DNA from: Methylibium sp.
GTDB taxonomy: Bacteria; Pseudomonadota; Gammaproteobacteria; Burkholderiales; Burkholderiaceae_C
Direction of reading: 5' to 3'
DNA length: 62,641 nt
Assembly: GCF_013817345.1 (NCBI RefSeq)
Contig: NZ_JACDCW010000006.1
Coordinates: 1 to 62,641 of the forward strand
In this document: piece by piece, positions 27,570 through 36,863 of the stretch
Position numbering within the stretch: the first letter of the stretch is position 1
Layout: each line of letters opens with the position of its first letter
The notes under the pieces: generated by a model
The model's database searches: none
What the model saw: only the letters and a program-made list of their open reading frames with translations
What the model was told of the DNA's origin: nothing
Position numbers and translations under genes: made by a program

Positions 27570-27647
27570 GGTTATCCCCGATCCAATGCATTTGATTTAT
27601 CGGAAAACGATATTCTATTGCACCGCGATCTGCACTATCTTGTGCAT
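27570..27647. promoter_or_regulatory. iclR-tctC intergenic control region with TGCAC/GTGCA inverted repeat
   Basis: GGTTATCCCCGATCC beside the iclR start; CACCGCGATCTGCACTATCT from 27621. TGCAC (27631-27635) and GTGCA (27642-27646) form an inverted repeat with a 6-base centre. Both blocks recur in the gap at 22560-22640. I could not assign -35/-10 hexamers with confidence. Confidence 0.55.
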
Positions 27648-27709
27648 TCTCGCTGGGTTGCATTGAAGCACCGAAACCGCCAACCGTCCACAAGACGAAG
27701 GAGACACAC

Positions 27710-28690
27710 ATGAGCCGAGACCGCCTGACCTCTCACGCAAACTCTCGCCGCTCGCTGCTGTTGGCGGGTGCTTCCATGGCCGGTGCGGCCGCGCTGCCGG
27801 GCATGGCCTGGGCGCAGGACAAGTACCCCTCGAGGCCGATCGAGTTCATCGTGCCGTGGGGTGCCGGCGGTGGCGCCGACCAGGTCTCGCGGCGCATCGC
27901 CCGGCTGCTCGAAGAGGATCTGGGCACGTCGTTCCCCATCATCAACGTGCCCGGCGCGACCGGAAACACCGGCATGAGCAAGCTGCTCAATTCGCCGCCC
28001 GACGGCTACTCCATGGCCACGTTCATCGGCGACACGATGGGCACGCTGGCCGGTGGCGGCGGGCGCTGGAAACTCGACGACATCGTGCCGCTGGGGGTGA
28101 TCATTCGCCAGCCGACGGGCCTGTTCGTCAAGAACGACGCCAAGTGGAAAACCTTCGACGATCTGCTCGCCGATTCCAGGAAGAACGAGCTCAAGGTGGG
28201 CATCACCGGTTTCGGCAGCCCGGACGAGATCCAGGTCATGCAGATGAATCAGAAAGGCTCCAAGTTCCGCCTCGTGCCCTTCGCCAAGCCGGGCGAGCGC
28301 TATGCCTCCATCCTCGGCGGCCATGCCGACGTGGTGGTCGAGCAGGCCGGCGATCTGCGCTCCTTCCTCGAGAGCAACCAGATGCGCCCGCTCGTGTTCT
28401 TCTCCGATCAGCCGCAGCGCGGCCACGAGAAGGTGGCGCTGGCCAAGGACCACGGATTTCCGATCATGATCAGCCAGTTCCGCTCGATCGTCATGCGCGC
28501 GGGCACCGATCCGAAGCAGGTGGCGGTGATGGCCGCGGCGGTCGAGAAGGCCGTGCGCAGCGACGACTTCAAGAACTACCTGGAAGACGAACTGGCCTTC
28601 GCCGACAGCTTCGTGCCGGCCGCGAAGACCGACGCGTTCTTCGCCAACGAGCTCAAGCTCATCGAGTCAAACCTGCAGAAGAAGTCCTGA
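27710..28690 (+). CDS. tctC: Bug/TctC family periplasmic solute-binding protein (TTT system)
   Basis: 326 residues with a twin-arginine-type signal (NSRRSLLLAG), a cleavage region ending WAQDKYPSRP, then PWGAGGGAD and PGATGNTGMSKLL. AAGGAGACACAC precedes the ATG. First gene of tctCBA followed by dehydrogenase, ligase and SulP genes. Unlike the copy at 3736 it has intact membrane partners. The ligand is most likely a carboxylate; the downstream CoA-activating enzymes suggest sulfoacetate or a similar acid. Confidence 0.93.
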   Translation: MSRDRLTSHANSRRSLLLAGASMAGAAALPGMAWAQDKYPSRPIEFIVPWGAGGGADQVSRRIARLLEEDLGTSFPIINVPGATGNTGMSKLLNSPPDGYSMATFIGDTMGTLAGGGGRWKLDDIVPLGVIIRQPTGLFVKNDAKWKTFDDLLADSRKNELKVGITGFGSPDEIQVMQMNQKGSKFRLVPFAKPGERYASILGGHADVVVEQAGDLRSFLESNQMRPLVFFSDQPQRGHEKVALAKDHGFPIMISQFRSIVMRAGTDPKQVAVMAAAVEKAVRSDDFKNYLEDELAFADSFVPAAKTDAFFANELKLIESNLQKKS

Positions 28691-28787
28691 GCGACCCATG
28701 GGCGGCGGGCTGCACTGAGCGCCCGCTACCCGGTCGCACAGCCCGGTGGCCCCTGGGGCGCCCGGCACTCATCCGAAAGAAGCCCCC

Positions 28788-29357
28788 ATGCCTGAACGCT
28801 TGCGACTCGTGCTGCCGCATTCCGTGATGTTGCTCGTCTCGGTCGCCTTGTATTGGGCGGCGACGCAGATCGACACCAGCGGCACCGGGGGGCGCATCGG
28901 CCCCGATTTCTGGCCCAAGCTGGTCATCGGCTTCATGGGCCTGCTCTGCCTGTACGAAATCGTCAAGCGGCTGGTGGTGCACAACAGCGTCGATGCCACC
29001 GGGCTGACCGGCGAGCTCGAGCGCAACCCGGCCGAGGCCGTCGATCCCACCATGGCCAGCGCGCCGGTGCCCGAGCCCGAGTACCCGCGATTGCTGTGGG
29101 CCGGCACGGCGCTGATCGTCGGTTACGTCGTCGTGGTGCCTTGGCTCGGCTTCTTCGTGACCACGGCGCTGTTCCTGGCCGCTTTCATGTGGCTCGGCGG
29201 CTACCGGCGGCCGCTCGCCGCACTGGCGATCAGCGGTATCGGCGCCTTCGTCCTGGTCGTCGTCTTCATGCGGGTGGCCTACATCTCACTGCCGCTGGGC
29301 GAAGGGCCGTTCCTCAGCCTCTCGACGGCGCTGCTCGCCCTCATCGGCGTGAAGTAG
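28788..29357 (+). CDS. tctB: TTT small membrane subunit TctB
   Basis: 189 residues with four hydrophobic segments (about 8-24, 42-58, 98-120 and 128-165). GGRIGPDFWPK near residue 30 is the stretch that is frameshifted in the pseudogene at 3354. ATG 28788 is preceded by GAAAGAAG. The 97-base gap after tctC is typical for uneven expression of receptor and membrane genes. Confidence 0.9.
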   Translation: MPERLRLVLPHSVMLLVSVALYWAATQIDTSGTGGRIGPDFWPKLVIGFMGLLCLYEIVKRLVVHNSVDATGLTGELERNPAEAVDPTMASAPVPEPEYPRLLWAGTALIVGYVVVVPWLGFFVTTALFLAAFMWLGGYRRPLAALAISGIGAFVLVVVFMRVAYISLPLGEGPFLSLSTALLALIGVK

Positions 29358-29363
29358 GAAAAC

Positions 29364-30902
29364 ATGGACGTCCTGATCAACCTTCTCGGCGGCCTGGCCA
29401 CGATCTTCACGCCGTTCAACCTGCTGGTCATGGTGATCGGCCTGGTGCTCGGCATGCTGGTCGCCGTGCTGCCCGGGCTCACGCTGGTCATGGGCGTGGT
29501 GCTGGCTTTGCCGTTCACCTACAAGATGGGCGTGGCGCCGGCGCTGATTTTGCTCACGGCGATGTACGTTTCCGGCACCTACGCGGGGGCGATGACGGCG
29601 ATCCTGTTCCGCATTCCGGGCGAGCCGATGGACGTGCCGCTGTTGTGGGACGGCTACGCCATGACGCGCCGCGGCGAAGCGGCCAAGGCGCTCGGCTGGT
29701 CGCTCTCGTCCGCGCTGATCGGCGGGCTGGTCTCGGCCGTGATCATGGTGGCGCTGGCCAAGCCGGTGGCGCTCATCGCGCTCAAGTTTTCCTCGCCCGA
29801 GTTCTTCGCCGTCGTGTTCTTCGGGCTGGCGAGCGTGGTGGCGCTGTCGGGCGGCTCGGTGGTCAATTCGCTGATCAGCCTGTGCCTGGGCCTGTTTCTC
29901 GCGACCGTGGGCGTTGAATCGATCTACGGCGCAGAGCGCTTCTCCTTCAACCAGCCTTTCCTGCTCGATGGCATCGAGTTCCTGCTCGTGATGGTGGGGG
30001 CCTATGGCATCGGCGAGGTGATGACGCGGCTGAACACCGGCTTCAAGAGCGAGGCTGCGGCCGATGCGGGCGACCCCTCGCGCTTCAAGACGGCATTGCC
30101 GAGCCTCAAGGAAACGCTGCGCATGAAGTACACGCTGCTGCGCGGCACGCTCACCGGCATCATCGTGGGCATCGTGCCGGGCGCCGGCGCCACGGTGTCG
30201 GCCTTCGTGGCATACGGCATCGAGAGCCAGTACGGCAAGAACGGCAAGGCGCTGGGCACCGGTGTGCCAGAAGGCATCGTCGTGGCGAAGTCGGCCGCCA
30301 CCGCCTCGGTGGGCGGCGCGCTGGTGCCGCTACTGGCCATGGGCATCCCGGGCAGCGGCGCGACGGCGATCATCCTTGCGGCCTTCCTGCTGCACGGCAT
30401 TCAACCCGGCCCGCAGGTGTTCGTGAACAGCCCGGACCTGGTCTACACCGTGTTCGCCTCGGTGTTCGTGGCGCTCATCGGCATGTGCGTGCTCGGCTAT
30501 TTCGCGATCAAGCCGCTGTGCAAGGTGCTCGACGCGCCGGAGGCCATCGTCTCGGCCTTCGTGGTGCTGTTCTGCTTTGTCGGCGCCTTCGCGGCGCGCA
30601 ACAGCCTGACGGACCTGTACGTCATCTCGGCCTTCGGCGTCGTCGGCTTTCTCTTCGAGCGGTTCAAGTTCCCGATCGCGCCGCTCGTGCTCGGCAGCAT
30701 CCTCGGTCCGCTGGCCGAGAGCAACTTCATGACGACGATGGTGAGCTACGACAACGACTGGACGGTGTTCTTCACCCGCCCGATCAGCGCCGTGATCATG
30801 GCCTTGTCCTTCTTCGGGCTGGCCTATCCGGTCTTGCGCTCGGCCCTGCATCGCTGGCGCCCGCCGCCGAAGCCGCAAGAGTCGAAGCCGGCGCGCCCCT
30901 GA
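29364..30902 (+). CDS. tctA: TTT large membrane subunit TctA
   Basis: 512 residues, about twelve hydrophobic segments. The conserved repeats of the family are present: GLVLGMLVAVLPGLT near the N-terminus and GIVPGAGATVSAF near residue 270, plus GIPGSGATAIILAA. With TctB it forms the sodium- or proton-coupled import channel fed by TctC. Starts seven bases after the tctB stop. Confidence 0.93.
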   Translation: MDVLINLLGGLATIFTPFNLLVMVIGLVLGMLVAVLPGLTLVMGVVLALPFTYKMGVAPALILLTAMYVSGTYAGAMTAILFRIPGEPMDVPLLWDGYAMTRRGEAAKALGWSLSSALIGGLVSAVIMVALAKPVALIALKFSSPEFFAVVFFGLASVVALSGGSVVNSLISLCLGLFLATVGVESIYGAERFSFNQPFLLDGIEFLLVMVGAYGIGEVMTRLNTGFKSEAAADAGDPSRFKTALPSLKETLRMKYTLLRGTLTGIIVGIVPGAGATVSAFVAYGIESQYGKNGKALGTGVPEGIVVAKSAATASVGGALVPLLAMGIPGSGATAIILAAFLLHGIQPGPQVFVNSPDLVYTVFASVFVALIGMCVLGYFAIKPLCKVLDAPEAIVSAFVVLFCFVGAFAARNSLTDLYVISAFGVVGFLFERFKFPIAPLVLGSILGPLAESNFMTTMVSYDNDWTVFFTRPISAVIMALSFFGLAYPVLRSALHRWRPPPKPQESKPARP

Positions 30903-30939
30903 GTTTTTTCTTCATCACCTTTTCGATCGAAAGCCACCC

Positions 30940-32370
30940 ATGGCCACCGTCTCATACACCGCCCGCTCCGCCTCACCCGACAACGCGGCCGATCCCGTGG
31001 CCGCGCTCGTCGCCCGCGCCCACGCCGCCCAACAGGTTGCAAACGGCTACGACCAGGCCCGCACCGACGAGCTCGTTGCCGCCGCCGGCTGGGCCATCAT
31101 GGAGCCGACGCGCAACCGCGCGCTGGCCGAGCTGGCCGTTGCGGACACCGGCATCGGCAACGTCGACGACAAGATCCGCAAGAACTACCGCAAGACGCTC
31201 GGCCTGTTGCGCGATCTGAAGGACGCGCCCAGCGTCGGTGTGATCTCCGAAGACCGCGCCAAGGGGCTGGTGGAAATCGCCCGCCCGGTCGGCGTGGTGG
31301 CGGCCATCACCCCCTCGACCAACCCGGCCGCGACACCGGCCAACAAGATCATCAACGCGCTCAAGGGCCGCAATGCGGTGATCGTCGCGCCGAGTCCCAA
31401 GGGGGTGACGGCCTGCGCGCTGCTGCTCGAATACATCCACGCGGAGTTCGACCGCATCGGCGCGCCTCGCGACCTGGTGCAGATGCTGCCGGCGCCGATC
31501 TCCAAGGCCTCGACCCAGGCGCTCATGCAGCAGTGCGATCTGGTCGTCGTCACGGGCTCGCAGAGCAACGTGAGAAACGCCTACGCGAGCGGCACGCCAG
31601 CCTTCGGCGTGGGCGCCGGCAACGTCGCTTCCATCGTCGACGAAACAGCCGATTGCGACGCCGCGGCCGAGAAGATCGTGCGCTCCAAGACCTTCGACAA
31701 CGCCACCAGTTGCTCGTCGGAAAACAGCGTGGTGCTGGTCGATGCGGTGTACGACCGCATGCTCGCTGCGCTGGCCGCCTGCGGCGCGGTGCTGCTCGAT
31801 GCCGACCAGAAGGCCGCGGTGCAAAAGCTGATGTGGCCGGACGGCAAGTTGTCTTCGCGCGCCATCGGGCAGTCGGCGCAGGCCATCGCTCGCGGCGCCG
31901 GTCTCGACTACCTGGGCGAGCCGAGCGTGCTCATGGTCGAAGAGGCCGGGATCGGCCCCGCGCATCCCTATTCCGGCGAGAAGCTATCTCCCGTGCTGGC
32001 GGTGTACCGCGCCCGCGACTTCGACGACGCCAAGCAGATCGTCGAGCGCATCTACGCCCACCAGGGCGCCGGCCATTCGGTGTCGTTGCACAGCACGCGG
32101 GACGAGCGCGCGCTCGATCTCGGGCTGAACCTGGCCGTCGCGCGGGTCATCGTCAATCAGGCGCACTGCATCGCCACCGGCGGCAGCTTCGACAACGGCC
32201 TGCCGTTTTCGCTCTCGATGGGCTGCGGCACCTGGGGAGGCAACAACTTTTCCGACAACATGAATTACCGGCACTACCTCAACACCACACGCATTGCGCG
32301 GCCGATTGCGGAGGTCGTGCCGACGGACGATGAGGTGCTGGGGAAGTTTTTCGAGAAGTACGGCCGTTGA
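30940..32370 (+). CDS. CoA-acylating aldehyde dehydrogenase (SauS-like)
   Basis: 476 residues, similar to the aldehyde-dehydrogenase half of AdhE and to acylating sulfoacetaldehyde dehydrogenase SauS. Visible features: PVGVVAAITPSTNPAATP, the cofactor region FGVGAGN and the catalytic cysteine in NATSCSSENS. The C-terminal QAHCIATGGSFDNG is also typical. Reduction of an acyl-CoA to an aldehyde would follow the ligase encoded at 32826. Sulfoacetyl-CoA is a plausible substrate because this pair plus a transporter is the sau gene set, but no xsc gene is in the window, so I leave the symbol empty. Confidence 0.8.
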   Translation: MATVSYTARSASPDNAADPVAALVARAHAAQQVANGYDQARTDELVAAAGWAIMEPTRNRALAELAVADTGIGNVDDKIRKNYRKTLGLLRDLKDAPSVGVISEDRAKGLVEIARPVGVVAAITPSTNPAATPANKIINALKGRNAVIVAPSPKGVTACALLLEYIHAEFDRIGAPRDLVQMLPAPISKASTQALMQQCDLVVVTGSQSNVRNAYASGTPAFGVGAGNVASIVDETADCDAAAEKIVRSKTFDNATSCSSENSVVLVDAVYDRMLAALAACGAVLLDADQKAAVQKLMWPDGKLSSRAIGQSAQAIARGAGLDYLGEPSVLMVEEAGIGPAHPYSGEKLSPVLAVYRARDFDDAKQIVERIYAHQGAGHSVSLHSTRDERALDLGLNLAVARVIVNQAHCIATGGSFDNGLPFSLSMGCGTWGGNNFSDNMNYRHYLNTTRIARPIAEVVPTDDEVLGKFFEKYGR

Positions 32371-32466
32371 GATGAATGTTTCTGAGTTCGGTTTGGATGG
32401 ATTTCGGGTCGGGCCGATGCTTGACGTTGGCTTGTGTTGCTATGGCCTTTCGGGTGTTGGGGGGAA

Positions 32467-32705
32467 GCAAAGCCGCGGGCGGGCGGCGGGCTTCGTTTCA
32501 GTGCGGCGGTCGGCCCTGCGGACCGACTGCGCTGCGCTGCTCGGGCTCGTGGCTGCGTCGCGGAACTCGCTACGCTCACTACGTTCGCTGCGCTCAGACA
32601 GCGCGACGAGTCAGTTGACGAAGCGCGCTGGCGCGCGCCGGCCACGAGCCCTGCGCTGCTCGCCGCCGCACAGGCGCGCCGCCGGACACCTGCCCACGGC
32701 TTCGC
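32467..32705 (+). repeat. Dispersed inverted-repeat element, copy 1
   Basis: Begins GCAAAGCCGCGGGCGGGC and ends with an approximate complement (CACGGCTTCGC). Centre contains GACGAGTCAGTTGACGAAGC, found in copies 2 and 4 as well. It fills most of the 455-base gap between the dehydrogenase and ligase genes; the rest of that gap shows nothing recognisable. Confidence 0.8.
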
Positions 32706-32825
32706 TCCAGCCGACCAAACGCCTGACAGTCAAAAGAACGTCTGCGAAGCGCCAATCCCAAGCCCTCGAGCCTTGTCAACACTTCATGCACCAAGCCTCG
32801 CGCTAAGCACGGTGGACCCACTGAA

Positions 32826-34370
32826 ATGCAAACTCCCGAAACCATCGCCGCGCTGATCGACGCGCGTGCCGCCGACGCGGCGGAACTGCCTTACTTCATC
32901 GGCGCCGAGAGCGGCCGAGAGATGAACTACGGCGAACTGCAGCGCTCTTGCCGGCGCATCTCGGCGCTGCTGGCGCGGGCCGGTCTGGCAAGCGGCGACA
33001 CCGTCTCGGTGGTCATGCCCAACGGCCGGCAGACGGTGCGCGTGCTGCTCGGCGCGATGTACGGCGGATGGTGCGTGAACCCGGTGAACCTGCTGTCGCA
33101 GCCCGAGCAGATGCTCTATGTGCTGGAGCATTCCGACTGCAAGCTGATCGTCGTCGCGCCCGACTGGATGGAGCGTGTGCAGGCGCTGCTGAGGCGGATG
33201 GACCGCAAGGTGCAGTTGATCGCCGTCGATCCGGACGCCGAGGCCATCGAAGGCGAGAGCGAGGTCGATTCGGCGCAGTCCGCGCCGACGGCGCTTGCCT
33301 CGGCGATGGCGCTGCTCATGTACACCTCGGGCACCACGGGCAAGCCCAAGGGCGTGATGCTCACGCAATCGAACCTGTGCGCCAATGCGCGTGCGATCAG
33401 CGCCGAGCACCTTCTGCAGCGTGATGATCGGGTCGCGGCCGTGCTGCCGCTCTATCACATCAACGCGTTCGCCGTGACCCTGCTGGCGCCGATCGCGCAT
33501 GCGGGTGCATTGGTCATGCCGGCGAAGTTTTCCACCGCGGGCTTCTGGCCCATGGTGGCGGCGCATCGCTGCACGTGGATCAACGTGGTGCCGACCATGA
33601 TTTCCTATCTGCTCGAGGGCACGCCGGCCGATACGCCGCTCGCACGCAGCGAACTGGCGGCGGTGCGCTTTTGCCGCTCGGCCTCGGCTGCGCTGCCGCC
33701 GGAGCACCACCGCGCCTTCGAGGACAAGTTCGGCATCGGCATCGTCGAGACGATGGGTTTCACCGAAACCGTCGCCCCCGCCTTCAGCAACCCCATCGAT
33801 CAGACACTGCGCAAAATCGGCTCGGTGGGCCGCGCCTCGGGCTGCGAGGCGCGCATCGTCGATGAGAGCGGCAAGGAACTGCCCGACGGCGAGACCGGCG
33901 AGCTCGTCATGCGCGGCCCGCAAGTGATGTCCGGGTACTACAAGAACCCCGAGGCCACGGCCGGGGCTTTCTTTGCCGAGGGCTGGCTGCGCTCGGGTGA
34001 CCTCGGACGGCGCGACGCTGATGGTTTCTTCTTCGTCACCGGGCGCATCAAGGAGCTGATCATCAAGGGCGGGGAGAACATCGCGCCGCGCGAGATCGAC
34101 GAGGCGCTGCTGCGCCACCCGGCCGTGCTGGATGCCGCTTCGGTGGGTATTCCCGACCGGCACTACGGCCAGGAGATCATGGCCTGCGTGATCCTGCGCG
34201 AGGGCGAGCGCTGCAGTGAAGAAGAGCTGCGTGTTTTCTGTGTCGAACATCTGGGCCGCTACAAGACGCCGAAGCTCTTCCGCTTCGTGAGCGATCTGCC
34301 GCGCGGCCCGTCGGGCAAGGTGCAGCGTCTGAAGTTGATCGATCTGGCGTCTGCCACCGAGCCGTCGTGA
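32826..34370 (+). CDS. AMP-forming acyl-CoA ligase (SauT-like)
   Basis: 514 residues of the ANL superfamily. P-loop YTSGTTGKPKGVM, the GFTE motif near residue 315, GELVMRGPQVMSGY, the hinge RSGDLGRRDADGF and the catalytic lysine in GPSGKVQRLK. Activates a carboxylic acid with ATP and CoA. Next to an acylating aldehyde dehydrogenase and a TTT importer it would convert an imported acid through its CoA ester to the aldehyde, as SauT and SauS do with sulfoacetate. Substrate assignment is inference from context. Confidence 0.85.
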   Translation: MQTPETIAALIDARAADAAELPYFIGAESGREMNYGELQRSCRRISALLARAGLASGDTVSVVMPNGRQTVRVLLGAMYGGWCVNPVNLLSQPEQMLYVLEHSDCKLIVVAPDWMERVQALLRRMDRKVQLIAVDPDAEAIEGESEVDSAQSAPTALASAMALLMYTSGTTGKPKGVMLTQSNLCANARAISAEHLLQRDDRVAAVLPLYHINAFAVTLLAPIAHAGALVMPAKFSTAGFWPMVAAHRCTWINVVPTMISYLLEGTPADTPLARSELAAVRFCRSASAALPPEHHRAFEDKFGIGIVETMGFTETVAPAFSNPIDQTLRKIGSVGRASGCEARIVDESGKELPDGETGELVMRGPQVMSGYYKNPEATAGAFFAEGWLRSGDLGRRDADGFFFVTGRIKELIIKGGENIAPREIDEALLRHPAVLDAASVGIPDRHYGQEIMACVILREGERCSEEELRVFCVEHLGRYKTPKLFRFVSDLPRGPSGKVQRLKLIDLASATEPS

Positions 34371-34419
34371 GGCCTGTCCTGCGGGCACCGCCGGGTGGGG
34401 CCGGCGGCATACTGGCGCC

Positions 34420-36138
34420 GTGAAAACCATTGCCGGTGCGCCCTGGCTGATCCGGCTGCTGCCCTTTTTGCGCTGGTCGTCGCGGGTCGACCGGCGCACG
34501 CTGCGCTTCGATCTCATCGCCGGCCTCACCGGCGGCATCGTGCTCGTGCCGCAGGGCGTGGCCTTCGCCACCATCGCCGGCATGCCGCCGGAGTACGGCC
34601 TGTACGCGGCCATGGTGCCGGCCATCGTGGCGGCGCTGTGGGGCTCGTCGTGGCACCTGGTGTCGGGGCCGACGACCGCGATTTCCATCGTCATCTTCGC
34701 CACGATCAGTCCGCTCGCGGCGGCGGGCAGCGCCGAATACGTGCGGCTGGTGCTCACGCTCACCTTCCTGGTCGGCGTGATCCAGCTCGCGCTCGGCGTG
34801 CTCAGGCTGGGCACGCTGGTCAACTTCGTTTCGCACACGGTGGTGATCGGCTTCACGGCCGGCGCGGCGGTGCTCATCGCGATCAGCCAGGTGAAGAATT
34901 TTTTCGGCCTGCCGATTCCCCGCGGCGCCTCGGTGCTCGAGGTGATGACGGGACTGGTGACGCAACTCGACCGCATCAACCCCTTCATCACCGGCGTGGC
35001 GGTGATCACCGTGCTGGCCAGCGTGGCCACGAAGCGCTGGTTGCCGCGCCTGCCGCACATGATCTCCGCGATGCTCGCGGGCAGCCTGGCGGCGCTGGTG
35101 CTCAACCTGGTGTTCGGTGGTGAGGCACGCACGGGCATCACCAGCATCGGCGCGCTGTCGGTGGGCCTGCCACCGTTCTCGATGCCCGACTTTTCGCCCG
35201 GCACGCTCGAACAGCTGATACCGATCGCCGTGGCCGTGGCTTTGCTGGCCTTGACCGAAGCGGTCTCGATCGCGCGCGCGATCGCGGTCAAGGCCGAGCA
35301 GCGCATCGACGGCAATCAGGAATTCATCGGCCAGGGCTTGTCCAACCTGATCGGGAGCTTCTTCTCGGGCTATGCGTCGAGCGGTTCGTTCAACCGCACG
35401 GGGCTGAACTACGCGTCGGGCGCACGCACGCCGCTCGCGGCGGTGTTTTCGGCCGTCTTCCTGTTGTTGATCGTGCTCTTCCTCGCGCCGCTGGCGAAGT
35501 ACCTGCCGATCGCGGCGATGGCCGGCATCCTGTTCGTCGTGGCCTGGGGCCTCATCGACTTTCACCACATGGCCGAGATCGTGCGGGCCAGCCGCCAGGA
35601 AGCGGCCGTGCTGCTGGCGACGCTGATCGCCACGCTGACCCTGCAGCTCGAGTTCGCGATCTACATCGGCGTGCTGCTGTCGCTCATGCTCTACCTGAAC
35701 CGCACGTCCAAGCCGGGTCTGGAAGACGTGAAACCGTTTCCGGGCCAGTGGCCTCCGGCCTTCAGTGCCGCCACCGGCCTGCCCGACTGCCCGCGGCTCA
35801 AGATGGTGCGCATCAACGGCTCGATCTTCTTCGGGGCGGTCAACCATCTGCAAGAGGCGTTGCAGCAGATCGACGAGCGCAACCCGGCGCATCGGCACTT
35901 GCTGCTGGTGGGTTCGGGCATCAACTTCATCGACCTCGCCGGCGCACACATGCTGGTGCACGAGGCGCGGCGCCGGCGCGCGCTGGGCGGCGGCCTCTAC
36001 CTCTTCCACATGAAGGACGAACCGCTGCAGACGCTGCGCCGCAGCGGCGCGTATGACCAGATCGGCGCGGAGAATTTCTTCTCGCTCGGCGACGACGTCG
36101 TGAACGCGATCTACCAGCGGCTCGACACTCCCGCGTAG
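34420..36138 (+). CDS. SulP/SLC26-family anion transporter with STAS domain
   Basis: 572 residues from a GTG start. Membrane part with LTGGIVLVPQGVAFATIAGMP-type first repeat (partly: VPQGVAFATIAGMPPEYGLY), SGPTTAIS and QGLSNLIGSFFSGY, then a cytoplasmic STAS domain (about residues 455-565) containing INGSIFFGAVNHL and INFIDLAGAHML. The family moves sulfate, bicarbonate or dicarboxylates. It is 49 bases after the ligase gene and may export sulfate or import an acid; the STAS domain suggests regulated transport. Confidence 0.9.
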   Translation: MKTIAGAPWLIRLLPFLRWSSRVDRRTLRFDLIAGLTGGIVLVPQGVAFATIAGMPPEYGLYAAMVPAIVAALWGSSWHLVSGPTTAISIVIFATISPLAAAGSAEYVRLVLTLTFLVGVIQLALGVLRLGTLVNFVSHTVVIGFTAGAAVLIAISQVKNFFGLPIPRGASVLEVMTGLVTQLDRINPFITGVAVITVLASVATKRWLPRLPHMISAMLAGSLAALVLNLVFGGEARTGITSIGALSVGLPPFSMPDFSPGTLEQLIPIAVAVALLALTEAVSIARAIAVKAEQRIDGNQEFIGQGLSNLIGSFFSGYASSGSFNRTGLNYASGARTPLAAVFSAVFLLLIVLFLAPLAKYLPIAAMAGILFVVAWGLIDFHHMAEIVRASRQEAAVLLATLIATLTLQLEFAIYIGVLLSLMLYLNRTSKPGLEDVKPFPGQWPPAFSAATGLPDCPRLKMVRINGSIFFGAVNHLQEALQQIDERNPAHRHLLLVGSGINFIDLAGAHMLVHEARRRRALGGGLYLFHMKDEPLQTLRRSGAYDQIGAENFFSLGDDVVNAIYQRLDTPA

Positions 36139-36212
36139 CCGAGCGGCACGCGTCCTGCACGGGCACGGCACGCGGGATGCCCGATCAAGGCATCCGCCTT
36201 CACCGAGCCGCC

Positions 36213-36836
36213 ATGTCCGACACCGTGCATCTCTACGTCTTCAACGGCTATGCCGACTGGGAGCCGGCCTTCGCCATCGCCGCCATCCACAACCCGCAGT
36301 TCCAGCGCGAGCCGGGCCGCTGGCGCGTGCGCACGATCGGCGAACGGGCAGGGCGCTCAATACGCTCGATGGGCGGCGTGGCCGTGCTACCCGATCTGGC
36401 CCTGAGCGAACTGCAGCCGGCCGACAGCCGCCTGCTCATCCTGCCCGGTGGGCCGGGCTGGGAAGACGAGAACGCGCACCGGCCCGCGATTGACAAGGCC
36501 GAAGCCTTCCTGGACGCCGGCGTGCCGATCGCCGCCATCTGCGGCGCCACCGCCGGCCTCGCACGCGCCGGCCGGCTAGACGCCTGCGCCCATACGAGCA
36601 ACAATGCCGCGGCCTTCCTGAAGGGCACCGGCTACGCCGGCGCCGAGCATTACCGCGACGACGCGGCGGTGCGCGAGCGCGGCCTCATCACGGCCGGCGG
36701 CATGGCGCCGCTCGAGTTTGCGCGCGAGATCTTCGTGGAGTTGGGCCTCTACGAAGACGAGGCGCTGGAGGCTTGGTACCAGCTCTACAAGACCGGTAAG
36801 TCGGAGTACTTCGCCCGGCTGCAAAGAGCGGCGTAG
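36213..36836 (+). CDS. DJ-1/PfpI-family glutamine-amidotransferase-like protein
   Basis: 207 residues. The nucleophile elbow AAICGATAGLA carries the cysteine, ILPGGPGW the oxyanion region, and HTSNNAAAF follows. Related proteins act as protein or nucleotide deglycases, chaperones or unknown hydrolases. ATG 36213 is chosen over an upstream in-frame ATG (36177) because homology to the family starts at VHLYVFNGYADWE. Convergent with sodC. Confidence 0.82.
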   Translation: MSDTVHLYVFNGYADWEPAFAIAAIHNPQFQREPGRWRVRTIGERAGRSIRSMGGVAVLPDLALSELQPADSRLLILPGGPGWEDENAHRPAIDKAEAFLDAGVPIAAICGATAGLARAGRLDACAHTSNNAAAFLKGTGYAGAEHYRDDAAVRERGLITAGGMAPLEFAREIFVELGLYEDEALEAWYQLYKTGKSEYFARLQRAA

Positions 36837-36863
36837 CTCGTGGATCAGCGCGGGTCCGCCCTG

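Noticed and set aside
30940-34370. Naming the dehydrogenase and ligase sauS and sauT outright
   Set aside because: Family motifs fit several acylating dehydrogenases and ANL ligases, and xsc is not in the window; substrate remains unproven.
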